From contig NW_024881282.1 of NCBI RefSeq assembly GCF_018691265.1, positions 23,466,399 to 23,530,398 of the forward strand: a stretch of 64,000 bases of DNA, given 5' to 3'. The position numbers were made by a program, and so were the translations under genes. Source of the stretch: Tyto alba. Its lineage: Eukaryota > Chordata > Aves > Strigiformes > Tytonidae. The notes under the pieces were generated by a model. That model saw nothing but the letters and a program-made list of their open reading frames with translations, was not told where the DNA came from and ran no database searches. Positions within the stretch are counted from its first letter, which is position 1, and every line of letters begins with the position of its first letter. Of this stretch, positions 1 to 14,500 are shown piece after piece.

Positions 1-785
1 TAATTTATACCTTTAATGTGTTTGCCCTGCAGAAACACCAAGCATGCAAATTCTTCAGATATGCTTCTTATACTAACCCAATACATTTAGTTTAATCAGC
101 ATTCGTCCCCTTGAAATTCAAAGCCTTTACGTACGCTCCTACTTTGTTCATTCTTCCATTTGATTTTAACTGTATCAGTTCGTGATCACTGGATCCAATG
201 TCATTTTCCCAAGCAGCCTTCTGAAGATTTCCAGAGTGCTCTGGGAATTTAAGAGACACATCTAGAACAATCATATTAGCTCCTTCTTGGCCAAGAAACC
301 AGGTGGTAGAGTGACTGAGATGCAGGTGCACAAGGCAAGAAAGCAAGAAACATTGGCTTGAAGTGAGGTAAGTGAGCAAGAAGTATTAATTTGTAGCCCA
401 ACAATGCGAGCTTTCTCATGAGAGAGGAGATATCCTTGATGCTGGACTCTTGTTCAAGGGTCACTTGGTACAATAAAACTGTAGTTCTTATTAATCACAC
501 TTCTAGACACCCATTTTCACCAGATACTTTCTAGGGAATACAGGTAACTTAACTACACTTCCTCAACTGAACACCTAAAATTTATGTTGGCAACAATTAG
601 AACTCCCTGCATTTAGCTTTAGATGCACAAAGGGGCTTTGCTCTACCTTTATGATACCTTGAGCCTATAATAAACTTACTTTGTATCAGGTGAAAAAAAG
701 GACATGGAAAATGAGAAATAACAAATTGTCAGTGTGACTGAACAAAGCTCTGAAGTTTCATTGCCAGCTTGCTGACAGACCTGCA
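1..785. other. Intronic DNA, nothing recognised
   Basis: AT-rich single-copy-looking sequence. The open frame at 92-379 (minus) has no splice context or family resemblance and is treated as chance. Confidence 0.5.
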
Positions 786-929
786 TCACTCATTCAAAGC
801 CACACCGCTCGTGGAAGTCAGGCGATCCCAGCACGACACAATGGAAGTGCGACAGCGCTCCACTTCACTCTGTTCAAGACTAAGGTATACTTCATAACCA
901 GCTCCAATTACATACTCATCTTTAGGTTG
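786..929 (-). other. Candidate cryptic or alternative exon within UBL3 intron 1
   Basis: On the minus strand a strong acceptor (pyrimidine-rich, ending CTCTTTGTAG at 930) is followed by 47 open codons, beginning Q-P-K-D-E-Y-V-I-G-A-G-Y-E-V-Y, and a TGA at 786-788. The tract keeps several CpG dinucleotides in otherwise CpG-poor DNA. Its phase 0 start is compatible with splicing from UBL3 exon 1. I do not recognise the peptide or any repeat in it, and I see no obvious polyadenylation signal after it. It may be an alternative terminal exon, part of a non-coding RNA, or chance. Confidence 0.3.
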
Positions 930-3900
930 CTACAAAGAGAAACAAATATATTTTTATGTGCAACTGTTTTCTCAAACAAGGAATGGTTAAGGTAACTTTG
1001 CACTGAAAAAAACTCAAGTTAGCAAATTTCAGAGAAATGTGTAGTGAAGGGTAAGAAAAAAAATAAAGTGAAGCATAATCAAATTTTATTTAGAGGAAGA
1101 AAAAGCAAAATACTATAAGGATTTAACTCAGTAGCTATGATAGAACTAGCTGTTTCTGTGGAAACAACATTCTTGAACTTAAAAATCATAACTCCTTGGT
1201 CATACTTGATCCACTCCCTCACTTCAGTTCAAATAACACAGGAACAATGGCAATATATTCTTCAATATCCTCCTATGAGTTCTGAGCTTATCTTTTAAGA
1301 AGAAATATCTAGAAAACATTGCTCTTCAAAATAAATTAATACAGATACTATCACAAATAACCAGCAGAATAAAATGGATTTCAGTGGAGTTTACACAGTT
1401 TCCTTTACTATCCTGACTATTAGAATTCCTGGAACAAGGCTGGTTTTGCACTTTTTTTTTTTTTTTTTTGGTGGTGGGGTGGGGAGGAAGGGAGGGTGCA
1501 GGGAATGGAGGAAGGCAGAGATGAACACAACACACCAAAGCATCAGCTGGATCTGGTTAAGAATTTTCACTGAAAATCCGTTTTAATAAGAAAGTAAAAC
1601 CAAAGGAATAACCTTTTTTTTAATCTATCAGTAAAAGATTTTTCAATAATTTGTTGAAACAAGTGTCACAAATCCCCACCCAGGAATAATTTCTCTCCTA
1701 GCAGCACAAGATAACAGAGGCACTCCATTACCTGAAATAATGCAAGTACTCAAGTATCTGGTCTGCTCGGCTCAAATGGCATTTTGCCTACCATATCCCA
1801 GGTGCATGCTTTAATCATAGGGTACAGAATTAACCTGTCTCCTGCTGGCCCTCAAGCGAATCCACTCTGACAGGAAAGGTTCAGAGGAAGACCTACTCTG
1901 ATTACTCATTAGACAGAGACAGGGCGGTTTCACCCTGCACATGCAAAATCAATTCATCTTATGTTATGACAGAAATGTCTAAATCCATCATAATCGTAAT
2001 GTGTAAATTACAACATACTGAAGACCACGTTACGGAATTGAGCTTTAATACAAATAGGTAGCAAAAATGGCAGAACGTTAACCACGTGGCATTCAAGCTT
2101 GCTATTTTTGTGGTTCAGCCTTTCAAGCCAGTATTGGAGTAAGTGTATTTTCACTTTGAAATAAAGTCACTAAAACATGAAACAGAGAAACTGATATACT
2201 CAGATTAACATGAAATTTTGGTAGAGATTGTGTTAGCAATCAGTATACTGCGCTGAACAAGTCATTTCAAAACACAAGAGCGGAAATAATAATAAATAAT
2301 AAAACCGCATCAAATGTCAATGCACACATGAGAAGCTTGCCCTTGCAGACTGAACCAGTTAGCTCTGGTGAGCAGAGTCACAGAAAAGTGGTTTGGTTAA
2401 CTCTGGTATTTTAGAGCTTCTGTTCTCAGGAGGGACTCGGGGTGAAACTGGAACGAGCCCACCCTGAAGCAACATATTCTGGGGGTCCCTGGCCTGTAGC
2501 ACATGGAGTTAGTGGTGACCCAGCAACAAACACAGGCTTTGGTGTGACTTCTTCAGAGCATATGTACAGTAATAGCAGAGAACAGCATTCCAGGTTTTCT
2601 TTCTGAAGTGGGAACGAGTGCGAGTAGGAGAGAGAAGAAGGTGTCTGCTTCTGTATTTTCAATCTGTCTCCCTAAAAATACCTTCTAATGACATGCACCC
2701 CAACATTTGACTGCAGAATTTAAAAATTAAATCAGCACATACCATCTGTGTTACCATCCTGCCATCTCTTTTCAAGAGCTGCCTCTGGATAAGCCCATCA
2801 CCTTGTTTTCACCCTCTTGGAGTTGGTATTTACAGCTTAGAAGTTCACTACACAAATATGAACACTGACAATGCTAGGCACTTACTTAAGTTTGGATTTA
2901 ATTCTGATATAACTCAACATTTGTTCTAATATATTCTTCAGAGAGTATTATGTAATATTTTAAAATATTATTCAGGACAGTTTAATGTCATCTTTAAAGA
3001 GACACGGAAGACCACCAAGTTTGTGAATGTTTATTTTGTGAAATGTCCAACTCCTCAGATTTGAAAATGAATACTACTGCTGCTGCTAACAAAGGAGAAA
3101 ATAAAATTCCAAGGAACAGGTTCCATATATAGCTGCTTTCTCCATGTCCAAGGGGCTGACAGTTACCTTCCACCCCTTCTTATTCCCCAATCACTTCTTC
3201 CTATCTTTAGCCAATTTTGCGGTGCTCAATTTGATTTAAGCCATGTTCCCAGAAGTTTCAAATGCAGCTCTTCCATGGTTACAAAGAATAAAGAAAAACT
3301 AATGGCAGGAAGGAAGAGTATATTGAATAGTCTGTTTGTGCACTGAGAAAACAGAGGCAGAAAACTGAGTTTCCTGCTGCATAGTGGAAATTTCAAAAAC
3401 TGTGTATAATATACTTAGACTGGGGGGTATTACAATTTTATAACCGGAACAGGTCAGTGAGAGGTAGACAAAGCAGAAAGTAATCTTTCAGTTACAGCCT
3501 GGATAAAAACCAACATCAGCTTCAATCTGACCAGAAATTATGTTCAGCAAGAACAAAAAACGTGAACACAAAGAAAACATTAAGGGGAGCTACTGTTAAC
3601 TTGAAGCAATCAAAACACTGATAATAGCAAGCACCACATGGTCATGGATATCATCTAGCTCCACGTGCTAATTTTCAGGAGAGACAAGTGGGGGATTTTT
3701 GGTTTTGGATTTTATTTTTTTTTAATGGAATTTTAAAAAGTGGTTTCTCATTTTAAGTTATTTAAGCATAATAAACAAATATTAGGCTCTCTGTGTTCCT
3801 GAGTTAATCTTTATTGCAGAAGTCCAATTGCCCTTTTCCCTGCTCCCACTTTCTACCATGCAAGACAGGAACAGCAATTAAGGATCAACTCAAAATTAGT

Positions 3901-6900
3901 GTATATATTCATTTTCCAGTTCTCAAAAAGACACAAGTAATTAGACAATTTAGAAAATTCCTTGGAAAAATCTTTAAACAAAGAAAAAAGGGAAAACCCA
4001 AAACAACCAGCAAACACCCCACTTTCTTGGAAATGAAAGGTCCACCCCTTAGTTCCTTATCATGAAGATTCACAAAATGATACTTTTTCTCAGAAACAAA
4101 TTCATCTCCAACGCAAAGCCTATTTTTAAAATGTGCTACTCCTCAGGTCCCAAAAAAGGGACAGCAACAACCAAGTACAAAAATAGCCTGATTTGGAGCA
4201 GAAGAGAAATAATGGAAGAGCAAGGAAACAACCTTCTGAATCCAATTTTGTCTTCTATTCTATTTTCCGTTGCAATAACTGTTGCATTATATTGTTTTAA
4301 TGCAGTTTACTGTGCAGTACAAAAAACACACTGCCACTAAGTAAAGGATTATAGCTAACACAAACACTACTTGCCATTTAAACTAGACACAGCTTGAACA
4401 ATTCTAGGAAAAAATAAGTCACTCCCTAAAGACAAATTAAGAGTGATGTGGTCCCCTGCAAGTCCCCTCATATCAGCTCTAAGCTATTAATATGAACATT
4501 GTATGAACAAAAACAACATCCCTGAGATTTTTCAGGACGTACATCCCAATGGAAATGCCAGCAATAGGAGGTAAGTTTGCAGCTTCTCGCTCCAGAATCA
4601 TTTTGGGACTCTGCTGACAGGTCCTTCACCTTGTATGATTCTGTATCTTGGTCAGCACTAAAGTATTAAATTTTTCAAGCCTTGAGAGAGAGTGTCAATA
4701 ACAAAATGGAAAACCTCTTAAATAGCTTTTAAAACATTGAAGAGGCAAAGAGTTGCACCTTGACTTTGAGATGTATTCCAGTTCACTTGGGTAGAAATAC
4801 CGTAAAATTAGTTTTTTATTATCAGCTACTGATTCCTAGTTTCTTACTTTGCTTTTCTTAGGCTTACTGTGTATCATGGCAGTCAGCCAAAGTTTTGCCA
4901 TTCTAAAGCACTATCTAAATCACTGAGCTGTGATAATTAAGAGACAGGGCATTATATATTTTTTGTATCTGATGCAAAAGATAGTTCAGATTTTAATCAA
5001 AATGGATGTTTCAATGACCATAGATCATGTTTACTCTGCCGAAAGCAACTTGGGTATGAATGAGAACACAACCTTTTCCAATTGTTTTCCTCCTAGAATA
5101 GCCCAGAGAAAACACTGAATTACGTGATAAGAGATCAAGGACTGTGATGCTGATGCCAATTTATTCAGAATGCAACTTTTCAAGAGCAAACAGCTTGACC
5201 TTGACCCATGCCTGTACTTCTCATAACAGAATAATGAACAGTCTTTACCTTCAATTTTTTCCTTCCTCAATGAGTTACCCTTAATGTTCAACAAAAATGT
5301 AAGACGTATACTGAAAGCTTACATGTTTTTGTCCTATTTAAACATTATGGCACTAATTCATTTCCAAGCTAACTTCTCTCAGTTGACTTCAGCAGGCTTA
5401 ATGGAGTGGTATCACAAATAAGGTCTGATCAGGTTATTTATTGTGCTCTGCATTCACTGTTGAATACTAAAAGGCACACCTTATCCACCTTTCTGTTACT
5501 GCATGCTACTCAAGCACTTGTGTTCTCCCTGCCAGCAGGCAGTCTAATAGTAATTCTTACCCTGTTTCCGTCATGAAGAGCACTAGCGCATCCAGACTGT
5601 CTACTAATGACTAAAACAGTTAAAGCTGCCCTTTCATTTTGGCCTCTTCCTTCTCTGGTATCGTTAAGCCTTCTACAGAGTCAGAAGCATACAATTTACC
5701 AGTTGTTAGTTTCCTGCTCAACTTCCTTGGACGATCTAGTTCCTGATGCAGTATCCCTGTATGCCTCCCACACGGTTTTGTGAAGTACTTGCCACCACAG
5801 TAGTCAAGTCCTTCCAAAGCAGACTGCATCTGCCTGACAAGGTACCTTAACCTTTGTGATCCATGAAAAGAGTTTTCCTCAAAGCAAATTAGATTTTGAT
5901 GATGAGGAAAAAAAAAAAAAAAAGTTTAATAAGAAAAGCTTTTTAGAGAGCGCACATTTAGTATCTCTTTCCTTTCTTCATTTGTCTGGTATGCCCAGTC
6001 TACACAAAAAGCATCAAATTACATAAAAATGCTTCATTCCAGCCCTCCAGAAAAATCTATCTACATACAAATATAAAAAGCACAAATTTAAGATCCAGTT
6101 GGTATTCAGGCATCTTCTAAGCAGAAATATTATATCAGTCTACGATCTCACTAAACTCTTAGCAGGGAGAACAGTGATGACTTCTTGAAGGCATTACAGT
6201 CTTTTAATCAGTAGCAATTATAAGCAACAGCAGTCATGGCTCTCAGTTCTTACTGCCTCAACAACTACATTATAGCAAGCCATCTGCTCTGTGTCAAAGT
6301 AGTGAGTAAGGTTGGCTTCTGTGAATCTGGGGCAACATGTGTTCTAGCTTGCATCTTAATTACGGTTTACAAAACACTATGTATGGACAACTACAGAGGT
6401 ATGTTATTGAAAGGTCCCCAAAGTATCTATGATTCTTACCTTTAAGACAAAAAAGAATTAGTATTATTTCCCTGAACTAATCTGAATCCAGATACATAGG
6501 CAACAGGAGAATAAACCATTTAACAGGCTCTTCTCATACATTGTGACTTTTGCTAGAATAAAATAATTTTAAACTTAAGTCATATTTCAAATACTAAACT
6601 TGCCTGTCCTCATGTTTCTAGCACACGTGGTCAATACAGCCAGCACATACTACTCACCACCTCCACACACCCACGTTCTCTCAGACATGGAGATGACCTG
6701 TTTCTCTCTCTTTTGTTTCTCATGTACTCAGACTGTTAGCTATTTAGGGTATCTGCTTGTTTTGCTTTATATATAATACTTCCAGGCTACAGCTCATTTA
6801 CAAAACAGGTGTTTTAAAACTAAGAGTGTTTTATTACTAGTTCCACAAATTCTGTAATAGGTTTTAAAGACCCTCTCACCCTGTCTTTTCCTTAAGGCAA

Positions 6901-8392
6901 AAGGCACAGCAGTCTAGAGAGATAGGATCAATGACTGACCACATTATGAAAAATCTTACTGGTACCACTGGTTATGACTAACTGTAGTTTATGGAGAATT
7001 ATTTCCCAGACAATTGCTAAACTTTTGTAATTATTTCAGTTGAAGCATTACTTTGATGTTACAAGAAACAGTAAACACTCTCTCCCTCAAAAAAACAAGC
7101 CAGAAGGTCTTTATTTGGGCTCAACATGTTCAACTCAGAATTGTGTATAGATGTCCATGGCAGCTATGATGACCGATCTTGAACAAAAATAATTATTAAA
7201 AGAAAAAAAAGAGAAAACATATTTTCATTACAGGAAAGAGGCATATTTTTAAGTTTGCTTTCATGACATGATAAAAAAGCAACTACGCTTTTGGAGAGAA
7301 GAGTTTAAGAATAGAATCTAGCAAGCTCTCTGTCAGAAGACACAACATCCATTAGTATCAATCTTTTTTGGGGGAAATATATTTATGTATATGTATGTAT
7401 CAATTGACTGACAATTCTGTACATATAACCTGATGTTAACAGTGATATAGTTCCAAAGCTTCTAGCTATCAGCCAACTGATTTTCTAGCTAATTACAAAA
7501 TCACAATTACAGCACAGTAGTAGAACTGTAGATATAATTATTTCTTAGAAAGGTTCTGGCATATACTCACAAGACAATATAGAAAGTACAGCTGCTCTAT
7601 AGGAAGAAAATAAAAGTCCACATAGTCAGAACTATTCCATTCTTCCCAACAGTTTGGGAGACAAATCATTATACAAAGCTGAAAGGAAGATCTGGCACTA
7701 AGAAAGAAAAGTGCATTTGTCATACAAAACGGCTATCAAGAAAACTATTGTCTTAAGCTACCCGTGGTTTGGGTGACTATTCAGCTGAAACTCAATCAGC
7801 ATCAACCTGCGACTAGTGATACTGTCACTTAGTGGTGCCAGACACAACTATGGCATCATCTGCTTTTCATATTAACATTCTCATTCAGAAATTAGTTTTC
7901 AAAGAACATAATGAATTCTCATGTGCATGTAACTATTCCATTGATTACTTCAGCAGGCAAGACTGTTTACTTATAATAAATAGCCTGTCAAATTATACAA
8001 AATAAGTGTTGCATGAACACTGTGTAGTGTTTACACTACAAATCAAGGATCTGACTAGCTGCATAAGTGTACACTGTGCCAGATACTGCCTAGGATCTAA
8101 ACATCATGATGTTACAGGAAAGTTCAATCTTGTAGTCTTGGAAATACATGTTAGTGTGTCATCTAACTGACAGGTAAGTACCACCTGAGTCAGTACAGTT
8201 CTGATTTAGTCCAAATAAGTGTAAGTGATGCTCAAAAGTTTGTTTTTTTTTTTTTTTAATTTAAGACTGTATTAAAAAGTTTGAAACCACGAGTAAGCAA
8301 CTAAACAAGGCAGTCCAGACAGGAGCAACAAAGGAAACTCATACAAGTGAAACAAGATGACAGGCTACAAAAACCTGTAAAACCTAGAAACT
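930..8392. other. Intronic DNA, mostly unremarkable
   Basis: Apart from the T/G-rich tract near 1.45 kb, this holds only short low-complexity pieces: AAT repeats near 2287-2303, an A15 run near 5910, and a T run near 8240-8257. No exon, RNA gene or recognisable mobile element was found. Frames up to about 92 codons (for example 4062-4340) are not supported by any signal. Confidence 0.45.
1452..1515 (+). repeat. T18 tract followed by G-rich, quadruplex-capable sequence
   Basis: A T run at about 1452-1469 is followed by GGTGG and then the G-runs GGGG-T-GGGG-AGGAA-GGG-A-GGG at 1476-1496, which satisfy the quadruplex rule on the plus strand. Short open frames across it on both strands are composition artefacts. 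Confidence 0.65.
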
Positions 8393-8505
8393 CTTCCTGG
8401 AAAAAAAACAAACAACAAACCAAACAAAAAAAAAAAATCAAAACAACCAAACAAAAAACAAAACACAAACAAAAACCCAAACAAACACAAACAAACAAAC
8501 CAACC
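8393..8505. repeat. (CAAA)n / A-rich low-complexity tract
   Basis: About 110 bases made almost entirely of A and C in degenerate CAAA, CAAAA and CCAAA units with an internal A12. The complementary strand gives a spurious phenylalanine/cysteine/leucine-rich frame and the plus strand a lysine/glutamine/threonine-rich one. Both are by-products of the repeat. Confidence 0.8.
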
Positions 8506-11500
8506 CAGCCCAGTTCCAGACTGCAAAGAACACAGGAATAACATCACCAAGAGAAACAGACCACTAGTAATAGGAAGAAAATCAAGAATAGTGGTAATGA
8601 ATGTGGCATCAAATGAGACCAATGGCCATCAGCTACAATCTTTGTACAGCTACATGAAGCCGATGAGGCTCTAAGTCATGAAAAGTAACTGGCCACAAAT
8701 TTTCATGGCCAAGCAGTTAAAAATAAGTAAAACCAAGGTACTAGTCATCTGAGCCTCTCAAGTTGTAAATCTCCCACAGGAATATCAGTTAAATATACCT
8801 AACACACTATGCCCCAAATAAAAGCTTGCCCAAAGTACCTCTGAGCCAAAAGTTCTGAAACTTTTGATCAAATATCAAGGTTTATACTCTATTTTGGCAA
8901 AAACTAGTTCCACATTTTAAGAACTGCAGCACAAAGAACTGTAAGAGACTGTAAGCAAAACTCCTCTCTTCAAAACCCATGGTATTTTGGACTTTTCCAA
9001 TACACGCCTCAAAGGCAGGATTAAAAAGTTTAATTAGCTTTTCATGCAAGTACCAAGCCAGCTGATCATATTCACCTTCCTCCCCAAGTGCGTCAGTAAA
9101 TTCATCAGGGTACTATTTGCTCTATGAAGAAGAGACCATTATTGTGATTACCTGCTAACAGTCAAATCTCAAAAGCCTTGGTGTCATGTCCTTAAAACAA
9201 TGTAGGAAAGCTTGCATGTATGCTTATACGTTAAACAGCATCGACCTTACAATCTTGCACCTACCCAAACTCCGGAACAGAGAACGCATCCATTCTCCAT
9301 AATCCATTTTTCTTTCTTAAGACGTCAAGAGAATGGACTTCATCCATAATAAACTAAAATCCTTACAATGAGAAATGTAATATTACTTATATTACAAACA
9401 CCTATATACACTATATTGGGATACATAATAGATTAACATAATAGAACAATTTTCAACACACTAAATATCAAAACAACAATAAGCCTCCATAAAGTTATTT
9501 TATAAAAATCTGTGTAAGAAAAGGGCAAATGATCTGAAACTTCAAAGCAGAGATCAAATACAAGTGCATGTAAGAAAACAGATTAACTAGTGAAAGTGTG
9601 ACTAGTGTTAAAAAAACACTGGTGTTTTAAGTACTATCTGGAATAAATATATCGAGTCAATCTAGTTGCATTACAATGAAAAATTATTCACACTCAATGT
9701 CACTATGAAAAATGAAGATATAATAGCTGTAGGATTCAGTTTTATTAATAGTGTGAGTCTACATACAATATTAAAAGTTCACGCTTTCACAAACATAAAA
9801 AAAAAAAACAGTATTTCAATCTTACATCTTGGATGCTTGTCAGCTCACAAGTTTAAACTTCTCAAACTTCTGAGATACTTCCTTTGCAACTCAAATATTA
9901 CATTTCACAAAGGACACGTCCACCTTTCCCCATTAAAACCTCTGCTAAATAAACAGAAGAGTGAAGTCCATATACCAGCAAACACTTCCATAAATATTAA
10001 TTTCAGTATTAGTTCTCAATATAAAAACTACCTATGAAGGATATTAACTTGCAGATGGATCTCTGCACAGCAAAACTGCCCTATGTAATCAATTACATTA
10101 CAGTGTGAGAATCTCAAAGTCAACCCAATTAAATCTATCCCAATTTGAGAAATTTCCAAAATTTGCAATTTTGCTACATCTAGCACTACATCTAACACTT
10201 AATGCAGAATTTAATAGGGTAAAACAAGCTACGAAGAGTAGTCTGTCAATTTGCAACATAGGGATGAAGTTATAAAGCAACAAAACTGGGGTGGGGGAAA
10301 AATAAAAAGTTTGTTTAGAACTTTCCTTGACTCTTGTGATTAAAGCAGAGGAATGAAAAAAACACCGTCAAAGATCAATCCAAGCATCTAGCATAGCTGA
10401 AGTCTTATTCTGACACAACCCTATTCTGAATATCTCTGAGAAAGGAATAAAATCTTTTGGGGGAGTCTCAGTTCCACAGTGCCATAACAGCGGGATGTTT
10501 TCCTGCCTTCAGTGATGTTTCTGGCTCTTGAAAAATTAACAGATCTGTTTGACATAAGTCATGACTATTTTCCACAATGATTCTTATTAAATTATATATT
10601 TTGCCTCATTAAAAAGGACTAGTAAATTCTACTGAATAGTTACACAACCTCTATGCTCTTTAGATCTTTCAATTCACCTGCCTTGCTTTCCAAAGACTAT
10701 TTATATCTATATCAACTCCTACAGTACTTTCCTATCCTTTTGCTTACCTTAATGAAGGATTAAGCATATTTTTCACATCCAAAAAGATAGCAATTCAGCA
10801 TACGGCCCACTCAAGTTTGGTCTGTTTTGAACGGTCATATTTAATCAAGAAAAAGTGTCCTTTTACTCCCAAAACAGCATTTTTACCCTTGTATATACCC
10901 GGATTTCAAATTTTTCCTTGAATCTAAGGTCTAGTAACAATGCATAGCTACTCTAAACACTTTATTTGCTAAATTAATGCTTAATAGTAAACATCATTCA
11001 CAATGTGATATTTCCATGCATAGATAAAGTTGAAGTCAAATACAATTGCATTAAGTCTGTTGCAACAGGGAGGTTTTAAAGAACATAACTTTGATCTTTC
11101 TTTAAATGCTGATAATCATTACCATAAAACACATGCACAAACACACAGGGAAAAAAATAAAAAGCAAAAAAACAACTCTTAAGAACTCTGCAAATTGCAA
11201 CACAAATCCAAATGTTCTTGCCTACTAATTATTTCTTTTGTGGTTTGGTAATAGCACTTGCACAGAGGGACGGTACTTTTGGCGAGCTAAATGAGTGGAG
11301 GTACATAAGTCAAAAGAGTATTTCACCCTACTTCCCTGCCTCACAAATTATATTCACAGACACTCCTCAGTTAAAGACTTCCAAACTTTCCAAAGAGAAA
11401 TACAATGGTAATTAATACTCCCTTGTTATTATACTGTTTGTTTCATCAAGGAAGGAAGTATAACTGACATTGCAAACCACAGGAGACAAAGTCACAGGGA

Positions 11501-14500
11501 TTCTTAATTTATTTTTTTCCCCCCCCTCTCTCAATCCACTAAACTGTCCTCTGAATAGATGATGAGTGTCCAACTGACACCAAGTCAATAGGAGATTACA
11601 AGAGAGGCCTCTGCATCGTTTCTATGTGCTTGGGGATGGGGGGGGGGGGGGACCTGAAAATTTGACTTGCAGCTCCCCAGGCTGCTGCTTCTGCTGCCTC
11701 GTAAGAACAGGCTGAAGCCAGACAGCTTCTCTTAAAGAGCTGTTACTGCTTCTTAGAAAAGCATTAAAAAGAACACCAAAGAGAAACATTAATGATGACA
11801 AGCGTCTAAATGGACCCCCTACTGTCTCTCCAAAACCACACATGTCCTGTCGTACAACTTTTCTCCTGCACAGAGGCCAGCGCAGATGGAAACACTAAGA
11901 AATACATAGGGAAAAAAAACCCATCCTATAAGCAAGGCAGCAAGATTAACAATTAGAAGCATAAATTCATGACAACAGGCCAAAGCCATAAGCCTTAACC
12001 GAAAAAACCCTTCCATTTCCATTTTGAAAGCTGCCTGTACCTGTGCACACTTTGAATAGTTTTAGTTAGATATACTGTCCCTGGAAATGAGTGTAAAATT
12101 CCTACTCTAAGTACATGCTCTTAGTTTGAGCTTAAGAAAAAAAAACAACAGTTTTCACCAGTGTGTTCCACAGGCACTGTGCAGAGAATAAAACTAATGA
12201 ACCATCAGCTTCCAAAATTAACAGATTTTTCCCTTAACAGATGTCAAGCACTAACCAAACCAGCACCATAAGCACTCTGTGTTCAGGCACAGCCAAAGAC
12301 CTTATAACTTCTGATTAAGAGTGCTTAGTAAGGAGAACAACTTTCAGTTATTCCAACAGTAATTCAGGAGTTTTAATATCTTTTTATGCTAGCTTCCTTT
12401 TTTTAAACACTTAAAATGCGCTCTAGTATAGAAATTGCATTACTAATTAAACTGTTTTTTCATTTGCACACGTTCAAGTATGAAAGCAGTACAAAACACA
12501 GAATATTTAATTTTTTGAAATATCACCGATTGCTTCCCTTTTCATAAAAGCAAGCATTAAGTGTTCGTGAACCATACATAAATAATACCTTTATAGATTA
12601 GATCTTTTTATGTACAATAAAGAGTTAGTAGACTTGGTTTTTTTTTTTTTTTTACACAGTCACAATTATTTCAATTGCTCTCAAAACAGTAAGATTACTT
12701 TTTCGGTGTCTAAAACTGCACATTGTATATCCACCTCAAACTTGTCCAGAAAAACATTTTTAGAGAAAGACAGACCCACATGCACTGCATTAGTAATGCA
12801 TACAGTGTTAGAAGGAAAGAGACAGCCAGCACTGACCAAGGTTTTCTATTGAAGTTTTCTGCCACTGATCACAATATTCTGAGACTTCCACCTGTGAGGC
12901 TGAGATGCCACACTGGTTCCCTCACTTAAGGTAGGGCTTGCTCTGTTTGTCCAAAAGGAGGACCACAATGAAATGACCACTTCTGAGGGAAGTGAAGGGA
13001 CGAGCAAAAAGGAACAGCACTTCCATGTATTTTTTAAAAAAGCAACTTTGAAAATTAAAAGTTCAAAACAATTGTGTCAAGACAAATGGAAATAAATTTA
13101 AAGGTCCAGTGGTAAGGCTTGAGTGGCATATCACATGTTCAACATTAACTGATGATCTATAACATAGCTACCTTCTAACTCCATAGAAGAAAATTCATCT
13201 CTTTACACTTATCTTGGAAACCATACCAGAACACACCATTTAGCCCTTGCTGGAAGTGTTATGCCTTAAAGGGAAGCTTCGCAACAAGTCAACCTTTGTG
13301 GATGTCATTTTAGCTGATAGCTTTCTGGTAATTAATTCGTTGGCCAACTGTATTGCCTGTAGATAAGGTTTATTTCCTACTTCAATTCACAATGAATTAG
13401 ATGCAACTACACAAAGAAGTAAATACAACTGAAGAAACCAACCACCCACATCAATACAGATAAGTAAAGAACGCTGAGGGGATCTTTATATGAGCATTAT
13501 GTATCATAGTCAGCTTCCCTCATGAATCATCCTATACAATTAACTTTTTCTAGGTGGGTAAGTTCTTGATCCTTGGGAAAAAAAACAGCACAAATCACTA
13601 GAAAACATGTATGATATCACCCTTCCTGTTTGACTGTGACTTGTCAGGAAGCCAAAAACCAATTTATTTCCAGAAAGCGAACAAGAACTGCAATAAAACA
13701 CTCTGATGACTCTGTTTAATCCCTAGTCTCCTCTGAACTGCTGTGATCCCACGTGCCCTTTGCCCTCCCTGCCTCTTAAAACATTTTAGCTTCCTTCAAT
13801 TTTATTATCTATTTTCTTAACTTTTCCCCCTTTCAGCAGTGTTTTCTACTTACCAGCACCCAGTCCAAGGTGACTCATTTGTGTTCACACATTTACCTGA
13901 CATTATATATCGAACCACTTTTCCTCAATTTAGTCTCCTATGTACCTGACAACTCATTTCATCTGCAGGTAGCTCAGTCACAGCACAATCTAAAGTATGC
14001 TTACATTTTACCTTCAAACTCTTGTCCTACTTGTACCTACTACTATTGTCCCATTTTTCTGACTGCTGTGAGCAGATGCTGACCAGGACTTTCATCATTC
14101 AGACACACTTTACAATTTTCAGATTGCCTTCAGTATTTCACTCCCCCCCTCATAAACATACACAGACACTGTCCACTGACCACCACCGTACTTATCCATA
14201 TTGCAATATCACCTAGAAATCAAAGTCTAACTAAACACTTAACTGTGATCAGAAGAGAGAAACTGTCCCTTATAACTCAAGGTTGGCAAGGAAATATAAA
14301 AATCCTACAGACAAACCACAAGGACTTCTGACTATTATTATGGTCAGAGGTCTTAGAACATCACCTATGTATTGTCAAAATTCTTGAAGAAATTTTCACA
14401 AGAAATTCTGGAAGGGAAAGATGGAAAATGTTGATTTTGCAGTAGGCATATACAATATTCTTATGGACAACATGGGATAAATGTCAAGATGTACTCACTG

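Noticed and set aside
8301..8622. Phenylalanine/cysteine/leucine-rich minus-strand frames resembling membrane segments
   Set aside because: Complement of the CAAA low-complexity tract.
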